61,567 nt of DNA from SURF-32 sp964648365. Lineage in GTDB: Bacteria > Planctomycetota > Phycisphaerae > UBA1845. Positions 18,001 to 25,198 of this stretch are shown piece after piece (within the stretch, counting starts at the first letter, position 1; every line of letters begins with the position of its first letter). The stretch is taken from the NCBI GenBank assembly GCA_964648365.1, contig CAZYLK010000011.1:1-61567 (forward strand), in the 5' to 3' direction. The notes under the pieces are model-generated. The model ran no database searches. It was given only the letters and a program-made list of their open reading frames with translations, and was not told the origin of the DNA. Made by a program: the position numbers and the translations under genes.

Positions 18001-18329
18001 TCACGATCACCAAGGTGACGGCGGACGGCGGCGCCTGCACGGCCGACCTGTGCCTGATCGACGACGATCTGGCCACCCGCGCCAACATGGCCGCGGTGAT
18101 CGCCGGCCTGGCCGCGACCACGATCGACTGTGCCGACGACTATGACCAGGACGACGGCTTCCTGATCGGTTACTCGGACGGCTCCGGCAACGTTCGCATC
18201 GGCGTGCTCATCAGCGGCGCCAACGACTCGGTGAACACCGACGCGGCCGACGACGGCTTCGACATCCTGATCCTCAGCGGTGTGGACATCGACGACCTCG
18301 TCGATGCCAACTTCGGGATCTGGCAGTAA
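15027..18329 (+). CDS. Large Cys-rich surface protein with RTX-type repeats (S-layer-like)
   Basis: An 1100-residue exported protein. Residues 1-37 look like a signal sequence with a lipobox-like LTTGTMC. Residues about 45-370 are a Cys-rich string of EGF/Dickkopf-like units of the CDDGDxCTTDxC and CxxxxDCDDGLFCNGAETC types. From about 375 to 900 the protein is Thr/Ser/Asn/Gly-rich with low charge, like the beta-rich bodies of Caulobacter-type S-layer proteins. Around 890-935 come Ca-binding RTX nonapeptides (GSGNDTLTPGPGADTLTVGAGADT), followed by DTITDFTAGTGGDILKFDF, the type I secretion-style end region. I infer a major cell-surface or S-layer-like protein. A Sec signal plus RTX end is an unusual mix. 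Codon use is very GC3-biased, consistent with high expression. The GGAGG motif favours ATG 15030 or 15027. A strong terminator follows. Confidence 0.75.
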   Translation: MMVGSKWLSNNAWARVSRVGTLFGVTAMLCLTTGTMCIPGIGNPCRPDPCDEGQTCIEVNREAVCLVPCETNEDCNTADLCAPEACGTVTGADSNATFCVADTVECPEGEVCDPGTGECVEPCTDDAGCDDGAFCNGTETCDTDTGQCNVGEAPCVEPQVCDEEADACVDCLDDAGCDDGDNCTTDACTDGACTNDPVVCDAGVCNPDDGQCVECLGDGDCAENEVCINNNCVAQCLMDADCDDGDGCTTDRCLLETGLCESVAVVCEDDGDLCTTEACVDGACGSTPVECPEGQSCNSETGDCEEVAACVEDADCDDGLFCNGAETCVDGACVAGEDACANFDCGDNDPICSEGDTEAECTCPDPETQDFTLGQDNLSGTSGDDVFNAPLLVPQGSGTQFASLQTGDSANGLAGNDELYASFPDSAANVNIVATLAGIEAFFLTSFDADHTVTLTGTNITGVTSIWTVGSVGDVIVDNLKANCTAGLDGLADANDDLNLQFLTAANTSPFTGSADALSIVIQNTSAGSVRFTTANNGFESATIESTGNGTNTLSNLVATGGSTGLVSATFTGDMPLNLEVSVATILTYDASGMGADAGIHLGSGTDDTTYAEFANPATNMTQITGSPGADSVIFEDILTTTDFSSGTIDLGDGDDWVQSTFSAAFASASKLRNVEEVRFNASADGSSYNFSGATGLNMITIEEDGTSNTFTLTNVPATDSVFPTLNYRGDNNQAGQVYDTITYTPSGATGSSDSLAITIGNRGTALNATGTTNVHTIGGAATTLSGFETIGITVTDGPATFSGLTGAALTSLTATASSNLTLGTVTPNTTSFLETFNGSAVSGNVSATLDYVRNGATITTGGGNDAITIGANSQATHNISVNLGDGTNTYVGDTTTGGVDTVVCGSGNDTLTPGPGADTLTVGAGADTVIMDNGDTDEAVIDTITDFTAGTGGDILKFDFSSLEAMDSAATGNIGDVTDANNASIAGGEAFTITKVTADGGACTADLCLIDDDLATRANMAAVIAGLAATTIDCADDYDQDDGFLIGYSDGSGNVRIGVLISGANDSVNTDAADDGFDILILSGVDIDDLVDANFGIWQ

Positions 18330-18388
18330 GTCGCATTGAACGTGCAGTGACATAGGGAGGCCCGTCCTCCCGCCCTAACGCAGTTTCA

Positions 18389-18426
18389 AGCGGGGCCGCC
18401 CTCAAGTGGGGCGGCCCCGCTCTCGT
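18389..18426 (+). terminator. Strong hairpin terminator after the surface-protein gene
   Basis: A perfect 13-bp stem, AGCGGGGCCGCCC (18389-18401) with GGGCGGCCCCGCT (18409-18421), loop of 7 nt, followed by TCTCGTT, a weak U tract. It lies 60 bp after the stop codon. Confidence 0.75.
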
Positions 18427-18435
18427 TGAGCCGCG

Positions 18436-18686
18436 GGTGGCACGGTCTCGTCTTCGAGGCCGTGGTGAAGCGCGGGCCTCCTCATGTCCGCGGTGTCCAC
18501 TTGCCCGCCACGCGCCCCGGCCACTCGTGATCGTGAGGCATCCCGAGCTGGCTTGGGTACCCGGGAACGTCCGGTGTGATGACAGTCCTGGCTGAACGTT
18601 CACGGCCTCGAAGGGGGCGCTGGCGAAGCACTCCGCCTCGCTCGGTCGCGCGCGAGCGTCCACGGCCTCGAAGACGAGACCGTGCC
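18436..18686. repeat. Inverted pair of the dispersed 32-bp hairpin repeat
   Basis: A 32-bp copy identical to 4543-4574 lies at 18436-18467. Its inverse occupies 18661-18686, starting CACGGCCTCGAAGACGAG, and a partial inverse (CACGGCCTCGAAG) is at 18601-18613. Between them is about 190 bp of non-coding sequence. No gene is visible in 18427-18811. Confidence 0.7.
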
Positions 18687-18811
18687 CCCCATTCCAGACT
18701 GAATGTGCGGCTTTCGCCGGCCCAAACCGTCACGGATTCGGGCCCCAATGCCCGGGATATCGGTCGTGGCTGCGGGAGCGGCGGCGCGGTACAATCCCAT
18801 AGAGGTGTGTG

Positions 18812-19027
18812 ATGACCTATCGCGGTACACTAAAGAATGGCGTCGTCGTTTTCGAGGATTCGGAAGCGCCGGCGGAGGGTACCGAGGTACGGGTCGAGCC
18901 GATTGCGGATTCCGGTGCGTGTGGAATCTACAAGCGCCTGGACGAGCTTGCGGGAAGGGCGCGCGACCTGCCGCGCGATCTTGCCCGTCGGCATGACCAC
19001 TACCTGCATGGGCGGGCGCACGCGTGA
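18812..19027 (+). CDS. Small antitoxin-like protein (DUF104/AF2212-like)
   Basis: A 71-residue protein starting MTYRGTLKNGVVVFEDSEA, with PAEGTEVRVEPI after it. This matches the short beta-rich DUF104 (AF2212-like) domain, found as antitoxin beside PIN-type VapC toxins. The C-terminus is basic and His-rich (DLARRHDHYLHGRAHA). ATG 18812 is preceded by AGAGG. No toxin gene follows: the next 446 bp show no protein frame, so either the toxin has been lost or the protein acts alone. The PIN protein at 23321 has a different partner. Confidence 0.6.
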   Translation: MTYRGTLKNGVVVFEDSEAPAEGTEVRVEPIADSGACGIYKRLDELAGRARDLPRDLARRHDHYLHGRAHA

Positions 19028-19473
19028 GCGCCTGCTTTGCGGACACGTTCCCGCCGACCCCACTTCAAGCAAACGGGCTTCATTCTGTGCTCTGAGTCTT
19101 ATGCCGCGGACCCAAGAGCGCCCCTGATCCTCCCTCCTGCAGCGGGCCTGTGGTTGCATCGTCCAATGTGGGCTGCCGCCGGCGTTCCTCAGCGTTCCCA
19201 CGTCTCTGCTGTCTGTGCCAAAGGGGCTTGATTCGTAGGTAGGAATCTGGTAGATTCCCCGTGGGAGGTTGGAACGTCAGGTTTCTCTGTGCCTGGAGCG
19301 GTGATCCTGCGGATTGCCGATTCGGCCAAGCACATCTGTTCTCACTTCGAACGTCACCCTCCCGGCGAAGCCACCGGTTTTCGATCGGTCCGGCTCTTAT
19401 GAGTTGTTGACGCGGCGCTTTGTGGCGGCCGCCTTGTTTTCGTGTCAAGTCTTTTTGGCAGGAGGAAGTGGTT
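19028..19473. other. Intergenic region
   Basis: No gene is supported here. I searched for a PIN-type toxin after the antitoxin-like gene and found no frame with the Asp pattern. GGAGGAAG at 19461-19468 is the ribosome binding site of the following gene. Confidence 0.45.
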
Positions 19474-20196
19474 ATGGTGCGCAGTTTTCTCGTGGCGTCG
19501 TTGGCGCTGCTGGTCGGTGTCGGATTGGCATCGGCCCAGACCATCGACTTCCAGGATCGTGAGTGCTCCGGCACCGGATCCGTCGCTCAGGGCAACGTGG
19601 TGCAGGAGGACGGCTACAGCATCACCAAGCGCGAGGGTGAGTCGTTCGCATTCACCGTGTTCTGCACCGGCTCCACCCGTTACCCCGGGTCGACGGCGCT
19701 GTACAACAACACCGTCAATGGTCTGATCAAGGTGACCAAAGACGACGGCGGCTCCTTCGCCGCGGTCGAGATCAAGGCGGTCGCGCTCAACGGCCCGGCG
19801 TTCGTGACGCTCAACTTCACCGGCACCAAGGCCGGCGGCGGCACCGTGCTTCACCAGGTGACGACGGACGGTCGCGGCCCCACGGGCGGACTGGAGACCT
19901 TCGCGTTCCCGAACACGTTTACCGACCTGGTGAGCCTGGAGTGGACGCAGCAGTCGCCGTTCCACCAGTTCGACGACCTGGTTCTGTCGGCCGGCAGCTT
20001 CTGCGTCTACAAGACCAAGAAGAGCAAGGCCAAGGGCGGCTGCGGCGCCTGCCCGGCCCCCGGCGAGGATATCCGCAGTGACAATGCCTGCGAAGACGTG
20101 GGCGAGTGCGTGAAGAAGTTCAAGGCCGTGCTGGCCTGCCCGGACGGCGGACCCGGCACGTGCAAGGTCAAGGGCAAGCGCTCGGCCTGCGGCTGA
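19474..20196 (+). CDS. Exported protein with beta-rich body and Cys-rich tail
   Basis: A 240-residue secreted protein. The signal peptide is clear (MVRSFLVASLALLVGVGLASAQ, cleavage after ASA). The body TIDFQDRECSGTG...VVQEDGYSITKREGESFAF...GGSFAAVEIKAVALNG...GLETFAFPNTFTDLVSLEWTQ resembles PEP-CTERM-type beta-sandwich proteins, but no PEP-CTERM anchor follows. Instead the tail has eight cysteines and many Lys/Gly (KSKAKGGCGACPAP, CKVKGKRSACG). The function is unknown; secretion to the periplasm or surface is inferred. The start is set by GGAGGAAG 8 nt before the ATG, and a terminator hairpin follows. Confidence 0.8.
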   Translation: MVRSFLVASLALLVGVGLASAQTIDFQDRECSGTGSVAQGNVVQEDGYSITKREGESFAFTVFCTGSTRYPGSTALYNNTVNGLIKVTKDDGGSFAAVEIKAVALNGPAFVTLNFTGTKAGGGTVLHQVTTDGRGPTGGLETFAFPNTFTDLVSLEWTQQSPFHQFDDLVLSAGSFCVYKTKKSKAKGGCGACPAPGEDIRSDNACEDVGECVKKFKAVLACPDGGPGTCKVKGKRSACG

Positions 20197-20227
20197 TCGC
20201 TGCACGAACGACAGTTGCCCGGTAGCG

Positions 20228-20264
20228 GACGCCGCGGGTCACTCCAACCCGCGGCGTCTTTGTC
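20228..20264 (+). terminator. Rho-independent terminator
   Basis: Perfect 12-bp stem GACGCCGCGGGT (20228-20239) with ACCCGCGGCGTC (20247-20258), 7-nt loop, then TTTGTCT. It follows the exported-protein gene by 31 bp and faces the minus-strand gene ending at 20313. Confidence 0.8.
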
Positions 20265-20312
20265 TCCAGGGTCGGCAGACGCGAACGTGCCGTACCGGCG
20301 CGCGTCCGACCG

Positions 20313-21317
20313 TTACCAGCCGTCGTCCGTGCCCGTCCACAATTCGTCCAGGGTGGGTTCGTCGCCGCATTCCGGGCATCGCGTGGCCCTCAGTCCTCGA
20401 AGGTTGTAGCCGCACCTGATGCAGACCGGTCCGCCGTCCGGCGTCCGGGCCGCCGCCGGCCGCATCGGCCAGCGGGCCAGCAGGACCGCGATCCAGGCGC
20501 CCCAGCCGATCAGCGGCAGAATCTGCACGACGTTGTCCCACGGCGATGAGAGTACGCCGCCGAGCGCACTGAGCGCGATCGGCATGACGAGCAGGCCCGC
20601 GGTCAGCCACACGGTCATATTGATGGTCCGGCGATCCCACACGACGGCCCGGCGCCAGATGAACATCCAGACTGCGATCATGGCCAGCGCCGCCACGGCG
20701 TAGGCCAGTGGCAACTGCGCCGCGTCAGGCAGGCTCAGGTGCTCGTCCAGCACGACCGCGGTGATCCAGAAGACCCCGAAGCTGAACGGGAAGAGGCCCA
20801 GGGTCGCGGCCACGCGGCGCGCGTTGCCAGTCATCGTGACACCTCCCTCGCCATGCGTGCGCGCTCGCGCTGCGGCCGCCGCCGCGCCGCGCTCCCATCC
20901 CCACCAGACCCAGATCGCCAGCCAGACCCACAGCCCCAGCCCGATCTGCTCCTGGGCGAGATTCAGAATGGTCTCGCTGCCGCACCCGCGGGTGTTCAGC
21001 ATGGGGCGATTCAGCACGACCTGCGTCAGCGGCACCAGCGTCACCACGGCCGTCAGGGTCGCCCGGCCGAACGTCCACAGCACGACCGATCGGAAGATCA
21101 GCAGCGCGCCGCCGACCGTCAAGAGGCAGAACAGCGCGTTGAAGACCTGCTCGTCGTCCAGCCATGTGAGCCGGGCCAGCACGCCGCTGCCGTCGAGGAA
21201 GTGTATCGCGGCCAGCGATACGCCCGGCGCGAGCGGCACCAGAGCCATCGCAACGCCAAGACGGCGCACTCTGTTGAACTGCGGTACCATGTCGGCCGTC
21301 CGTCTGAACCTGCGCAT
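20313..21317 (-). CDS. Multi-pass membrane protein with C-terminal zinc ribbon
   Basis: A 334-residue integral membrane protein with about eight hydrophobic helices, arranged in two halves of four separated by a basic/Ala-rich loop near residues 145-160. The last 45 residues form a cytoplasmic zinc ribbon, CIRCGYNLRGLRATRCPECG. The CxxCGYxLRGL...CPECG signature recurs on otherwise different planctomycete membrane proteins and is also at the N-terminus of the protein at 58492. No enzymatic function can be assigned. Starts at 21317 or 21290 are possible. It follows, on the same strand, a 68-residue gene and another membrane protein, so the three are probably co-transcribed. Confidence 0.75.
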   Translation of the reverse strand: MRRFRRTADMVPQFNRVRRLGVAMALVPLAPGVSLAAIHFLDGSGVLARLTWLDDEQVFNALFCLLTVGGALLIFRSVVLWTFGRATLTAVVTLVPLTQVVLNRPMLNTRGCGSETILNLAQEQIGLGLWVWLAIWVWWGWERGAAAAAARARTHGEGGVTMTGNARRVAATLGLFPFSFGVFWITAVVLDEHLSLPDAAQLPLAYAVAALAMIAVWMFIWRRAVVWDRRTINMTVWLTAGLLVMPIALSALGGVLSSPWDNVVQILPLIGWGAWIAVLLARWPMRPAAARTPDGGPVCIRCGYNLRGLRATRCPECGDEPTLDELWTGTDDGW

Positions 21318-21360
21318 GTCCGCCGGCCGGGCTGTCCGCGCCCGGGTTGGCCGGCGCGCC

Positions 21361-21567
21361 TCACTCCGGGTAGCTGAGCCCGAGCAATGACTCCCAGTAC
21401 TCGCTGGCGAATTCGCGGGAGAACTCGGCCGTGCCGACCTCGACGGTTGGAATGCGGTGAAACGTGTGCGGAAAACGCAGGCCGATCAGCAGCGCCGCTT
21501 CCGTCTCGCGCATGATTCTGCGGCGCAGCTCGTCATAGCCGCTCAGCGACGGGCGGTGCCGGCGCAT
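21361..21567 (-). CDS. Small coupled protein of 68 residues
   Basis: The ATG overlaps the TGA of the upstream membrane-protein gene as TGATG, so translation is probably coupled. The product (MRRHRPSLSGYDELRRRIMR...) is soluble, basic at the start, then amphipathic with a FPHTFHRIPTVEVG segment and an acidic C-terminus ending LLGLSYPE. I do not recognise a family. It stops 43 bp before the next membrane-protein gene begins at 21317. The coupling and absence of other use of this strand support a real gene. Confidence 0.6.
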   Translation of the reverse strand: MRRHRPSLSGYDELRRRIMRETEAALLIGLRFPHTFHRIPTVEVGTAEFSREFASEYWESLLGLSYPE

Positions 21568-22592
21568 CACGTCGCCCTCGCGGCGCGGGAGGGCTGCACG
21601 CCGCCACGGTCCTGCGGCAGGACGTTCGAGGCTGGATGGTGGACGAACCAGTAAGCCCACATGACGCCGGCGCAGCCGACCGCAACGAACTGGATCGGCA
21701 GCGGACGCATCAGGACGCTTGGCGGAAGGGTGACCGGCAACATCAACGGCACCGGCACGACCGCCGACCACAGGCAGCAGGCCAGCGCGACAATCGGCAC
21801 CGCCAGCAGCGACCAGAGCGCCGATCGCACCGGAAAATGCCGAAAGCCGAAGTAGGTTCCCAGCCACGCCGCGGCGCAGACGACGAACGTCACCTGCCCG
21901 TGGCGGATGGCTCGTTGCTGCGAGTCGATCGAGAGGATCGCCAGGGCGGCGAGCATGACCGCCGCGACAAACCCCGTGTGCCGCAGATTCGCGCGCAGAT
22001 CGCCGCTCGCCGGTTCCGCCGCGTCGCCGGCCAGGGCAGGCCCGAAGCGCGGGATCTGCGACCCGGCCATCAGCGACAGTCGCGCGGACGCGACGGTGGT
22101 GACGCCGGGCGGTGCGCCGTCTCCCGCTGGCGTGGATCGACCCGGCGAGAACCACCGGGCGGTCGCCGTCGAGACCGCGACCGACGTCGCCATCACAATC
22201 GTCCAGGCGACGACCTCGAACAACTGCCCTGCGACCAGCGAGATTCGCGCCAGCGACTGATCGGTGGTGTAGGCCAGCAGCAACTGTTCGCTCGTACTGC
22301 CCCGCATGGCCAGCGCCGCCAGCCCGACGGCGGAGGCGAAGACGCCCGCGTCCGTCAGATAGCGGCCGACGATGACGGTGGCCAGCGCGCTGGTGACCGC
22401 GACCAGCGCCGCGACCTGCACAAGCACCATCACCGGCCCGGCCAGGGCCAGCAGGCTCACCGGGGCGAGGGGGTCATAAGGACGGATGACGTCCCAGCCG
22501 ATGGAGGTAAACGTCGTGATCGACGCGACCCACACCACCAGCGCCAGGGCTTTCTGCCAGGATGTCAGTTCGCTGCGGTGCATAATCCACAT
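21567..22592 (-). CDS. Multi-pass membrane protein of unknown function
   Basis: About 341 residues with eight predicted transmembrane helices (for example LAPVSLLALAGPVMVLVQVAAL and ALWSLLAVPIVALACCLWS), and a soluble loop of about 50 residues in the middle containing Pro/Gly/Ala-rich sequence. I start it at ATG 22592 (MWIMHRSELTSWQ) or 22583; longer versions enter the repeat field upstream. No known transporter or enzyme motif is visible. It is the first gene of a three-gene membrane cluster (with 21361 and 20313). Confidence 0.65.
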   Translation of the reverse strand: MWIMHRSELTSWQKALALVVWVASITTFTSIGWDVIRPYDPLAPVSLLALAGPVMVLVQVAALVAVTSALATVIVGRYLTDAGVFASAVGLAALAMRGSTSEQLLLAYTTDQSLARISLVAGQLFEVVAWTIVMATSVAVSTATARWFSPGRSTPAGDGAPPGVTTVASARLSLMAGSQIPRFGPALAGDAAEPASGDLRANLRHTGFVAAVMLAALAILSIDSQQRAIRHGQVTFVVCAAAWLGTYFGFRHFPVRSALWSLLAVPIVALACCLWSAVVPVPLMLPVTLPPSVLMRPLPIQFVAVGCAGVMWAYWFVHHPASNVLPQDRGGVQPSRAARAT

Positions 22593-22639
22593 CAATGCAA
22601 TTGGATGCTGGCGCTGCGATCCACCCGAATCCGCGCGAT

Positions 22640-23290
22640 TCGTCGTTGACCCTGCGAATGACTCCGGGAAGAGAGCCACCCCTGCGCGTCCACACTTCTT
22701 ATCGCGCTTCTTTTCATGCCGGTCGCCCAGCAGTGGCGTGCCACCTGCGGTCCACGCGCAAGGCGTGTCGCCCGGTTGCTCGGCCGAGCAGTAGCCGTAA
22801 CGGAATCACTCTCGTGGCCGTTTTCCGCCTGCGAAGCGTCCCTCGATCAACGTCATCTCCAACCCGCCGACACGCGCCCGCATCCGGCACCTGCGAAGGG
22901 ATCCTCAAGTGAAGTCGGTCCAACTCGCCAGACGCGGCGTCACGCGTAGCGACACATGCGAAGCGAACGCTGAATAACCTCGTTCTCAACAGATCCTGCT
23001 TGGCGTGCATATGCGAAGCGCTCCCCGCGTGACGTCGTTCCCAACGACGGCCAGAAACCACCACAGCTTCTTTGTTCCCAGCGTTCGACCTCGAAGAAAC
23101 GGAGCCTTCCGCCTGTCCACACTTCCTATCGCGAGTTCCTTTCGTACCGGGTTCCCGGCAGTGGCGTACCACCTGCGGTCCACGCGCACCGCGCGTCGCC
23201 CGGTTGCTCGACCAAGGAGCGGCCATTCAAACAGTTTACCTCCATGAAAATCCAAGGCAACCGCCGACCCCCAAGGATCGGGCATCGGGT
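22640..23290. repeat. Field of degenerate repeats without a gene
   Basis: A motif TGCGAAGCG followed some 20-25 bp later by CGTTCCCAAC-like sequence occurs at about 22653 (TGCGAATG), 22830, 22892, 22957 and 23012, with a period of 55-65 bp. A second block, from TCCACACTTC to CGCCCGGTTGCTC, is repeated at about 22689-22782 and 23117-23210. The first of these ends in the perfect palindrome TGCTCGGCCGAGCA. No protein frame is convincing. It is not CRISPR-like: units are unequal and diverged. Confidence 0.6.
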
Positions 23291-23320
23291 GTGCGACGAG
23301 ACGGCGGCGGTTCCGCGCGG

Positions 23321-23815
23321 CTAGGCCGGCGCGGCAACCAGGTGCGGGCACAGGAATCGTACTTGCACTCCATGACGCTGCAGGGCCGCCCCGTGGTCAC
23401 GCCAGTCGGAGTCGACCGCGTTCAGAATCGGCGGGTGAAGGCCGCTGGCCAGGGCGACGGCGACGAACTTGCGGTCACTGCGGTCGAAGTCGGCCAGGGC
23501 GGCGTCGCGCGGAAACTCCTCAAAGTCGTCGGGATGATTGCGCAGGGGCGTAATAGGTATGGTCCGGCAGTGGCGCGGATCGGCCTGTACGGTCAGCACC
23601 CATTTGACAAATGCATCGCCGGCGCCGGGCTGACCTGTCGAACTCAAGTTGTCGAGGTACTCTCGCAGAATCCGCCGGCCGTCATCCAGCAACAGCGTCT
23701 GCTCTCGAACGACGGCCAGCGCGTCGAGGCATGCTCGTACGCAGGACGGGTCGGCGTGGTCTGCTCGCCGGTTGGCGACGACGGCGACATTTGTGTCGAG
23801 AACAACGTGGCTCAC
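23321..23815 (-). CDS. PIN-domain nuclease partner of the adjacent ATPase
   Basis: A 164-residue protein with a PIN-type layout of acidic residues: Asp7 in VVLDTNVAV at the N-terminus, Glu52 in ILREYLDNL, Asp111/Asp114 in FDRSDRKFVAVALA, and Asp135/Asp137 in NAVDSDWRDH. PIN proteins are Mg/Mn-dependent RNases or DNases, often toxins. Its ATG overlaps the TGA of the ATPase gene (ATGA, 23812-23815), so the two are translationally coupled and probably work together. The C-terminal part (QVRFLCPHLVAAPA) is short. No antitoxin-like gene adjoins, which argues against a simple VapBC pair. I infer an effector nuclease controlled by the ATPase. Confidence 0.8.
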   Translation of the reverse strand: MSHVVLDTNVAVVANRRADHADPSCVRACLDALAVVREQTLLLDDGRRILREYLDNLSSTGQPGAGDAFVKWVLTVQADPRHCRTIPITPLRNHPDDFEEFPRDAALADFDRSDRKFVAVALASGLHPPILNAVDSDWRDHGAALQRHGVQVRFLCPHLVAAPA

Positions 23816-25176
23816 GCCGTCTGGCCCGCAACGCGCTGCATGGCCGCCCGTGTCATGGCTGCCAATTCGCCGAATTCGTCGCCGAAGAAGTCCCTCGGCC
23901 AGTTCTCAATACTCCCCAGCGGATTGACGGCCAACGGTGTCAGCCTGGACTCTCCCTCCGCAACTTCACAGAAGTAGAGCGCCGTGTCGTGTGCATCGAG
24001 GGCGCCTTCGGCGATCCGCCGCTGCATTCTTCGAAGCAGGTGCTCGCTGTGACTCTCAAAGATAATCTGCACGCCACGCGTCTGCATGGCGTCGATGAAG
24101 ACATCGGCCAAACCGGCTTGCACGGACGGGTGCAGGTGAATCTCCGGTTGTTCCAGAATGATCGTCGCACCTTCGGGCACGTAGTAGCACAGCACCAGCA
24201 CGGGAAGGATCTGCGAGACGCCGAAGCCCACGTCGGTGATCAGCACTTCAGCCGCCGATGGCGACTTCTGAACGCGCACCCGGTACAGGTTGCTGTCGCG
24301 CGCGATCGACTCGACCGAGAAGCTGTAAATCAGCCCCAGTTCCTTAAGCCAGTGAGCGACGTACGCTTCCAGCGTGAGCTTCTTCTTCCCCTTGCCGCGG
24401 GAGATCTTCGCACCGCTCTCGCGCGCGGCCAGGAGGGCGTCCACCGCGCGTTCGCCCCGCCGTCCCATGTCAGCCGGCTCGGCACCGGTCCACGTGTACT
24501 GCCGCTGCGGGTACTCGCGCAGCGGGCCCAGGTAGTACACTCGCGAAAACAACTCCTCGAAGGCAAGTTGGAGATCTGAGAGGAAGCCCGCGTTCTGGAA
24601 GTAGGCCTTCACCTGATCCGGGAAGCCGTAGAACTTGACGGGCGCCGGAAGTTCCCACGGCCGGCCTTGCGTTCGGGTGAAGCGGAACGGCCCGGGATCA
24701 GCTTGAAGTTCGTATTTGGCGCCGGCGTCAGATTTGCGCCGGACGGTGAAGCGTTGTTGGGCGAAATCATAGGCAAACCGGTCTACCTGCAACCGTCCGG
24801 CGCCGTTTTCCGACACGTCGGTTTGAAAGCCCAGTTTCGTATCCTGGAAGAGTGTGGCGCCTTGTCGCTCCGGATCGGCGATGCTGAGTGGATGTGTGAG
24901 CGTCCAGGCCAGCGACATTTTCAGCGTGCCGGGCTTTTCGTGGCCGAAGAGCACATCCCGCAAGCTTCCCAGATTTGCGGGGCTGCGATCGTCCCCGAAG
25001 TTGAGCACCTGCGCACGGTCGGGCGACTCAACGGTCTGCTTCAGCATCAGCAGAAACTGGAGGATGCTCGTCTTGCCGGAACTGTTGGCGCCGAAGAGGC
25101 CGGTCAGCCGCCCCAGGCGCATCTCCGGGATAGCCCTCCACGACTTGAAGTTGGTCAGTGCGAGTTGCGTGAGCAT
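23812..25176 (-). CDS. AAA ATPase of the OLD/DUF3696-like type
   Basis: A 454-residue ABC/SMC-like ATPase. Walker A is GANSSGKT at 29-36, following ALTNFKSWRAI, the N-terminal beta hairpin of AAA_15/AAA_21 proteins. A long middle region includes YYLGPLREYPQRQYTWTG, the conserved 'LGPLR.xPxR' block of DUF3696-type proteins. The signature loop is DVGFGVSQILPV and Walker B is TIILEQPEIHLHP, followed by the ESHSEHLLRR switch. No TOPRIM nuclease domain is attached. Nuclease activity would come from the overlapping PIN gene. Such two-gene ATPase-nuclease operons are typical anti-phage designs (compare Septu, Gabija, PARIS). I choose ATG 25176; an upstream start would overlap dapA. The operon sits between a repeat field and dapA. 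Confidence 0.88.
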   Translation of the reverse strand: MLTQLALTNFKSWRAIPEMRLGRLTGLFGANSSGKTSILQFLLMLKQTVESPDRAQVLNFGDDRSPANLGSLRDVLFGHEKPGTLKMSLAWTLTHPLSIADPERQGATLFQDTKLGFQTDVSENGAGRLQVDRFAYDFAQQRFTVRRKSDAGAKYELQADPGPFRFTRTQGRPWELPAPVKFYGFPDQVKAYFQNAGFLSDLQLAFEELFSRVYYLGPLREYPQRQYTWTGAEPADMGRRGERAVDALLAARESGAKISRGKGKKKLTLEAYVAHWLKELGLIYSFSVESIARDSNLYRVRVQKSPSAAEVLITDVGFGVSQILPVLVLCYYVPEGATIILEQPEIHLHPSVQAGLADVFIDAMQTRGVQIIFESHSEHLLRRMQRRIAEGALDAHDTALYFCEVAEGESRLTPLAVNPLGSIENWPRDFFGDEFGELAAMTRAAMQRVAGQTA

Positions 25177-25198
25177 CCGGACATATCTCGGAGGAGCG

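Noticed and set aside
15024..18353. A 1109-codon open frame antisense to the surface-protein gene
   Set aside because: It mirrors the sense gene; strong third-position GC bias keeps the opposite strand open. The protein is a Val/Arg/Asp-rich string without domains and lacks a ribosome binding site.
19028..19473. A PIN toxin paired with the antitoxin-like protein at 18812
   Set aside because: No frame shows the PIN acidic pattern or a start with a ribosome binding site.
22640..23290. Possible CRISPR array
   Set aside because: Units are diverged and unequal in length, without constant repeats or unique spacers, and no cas gene is near.
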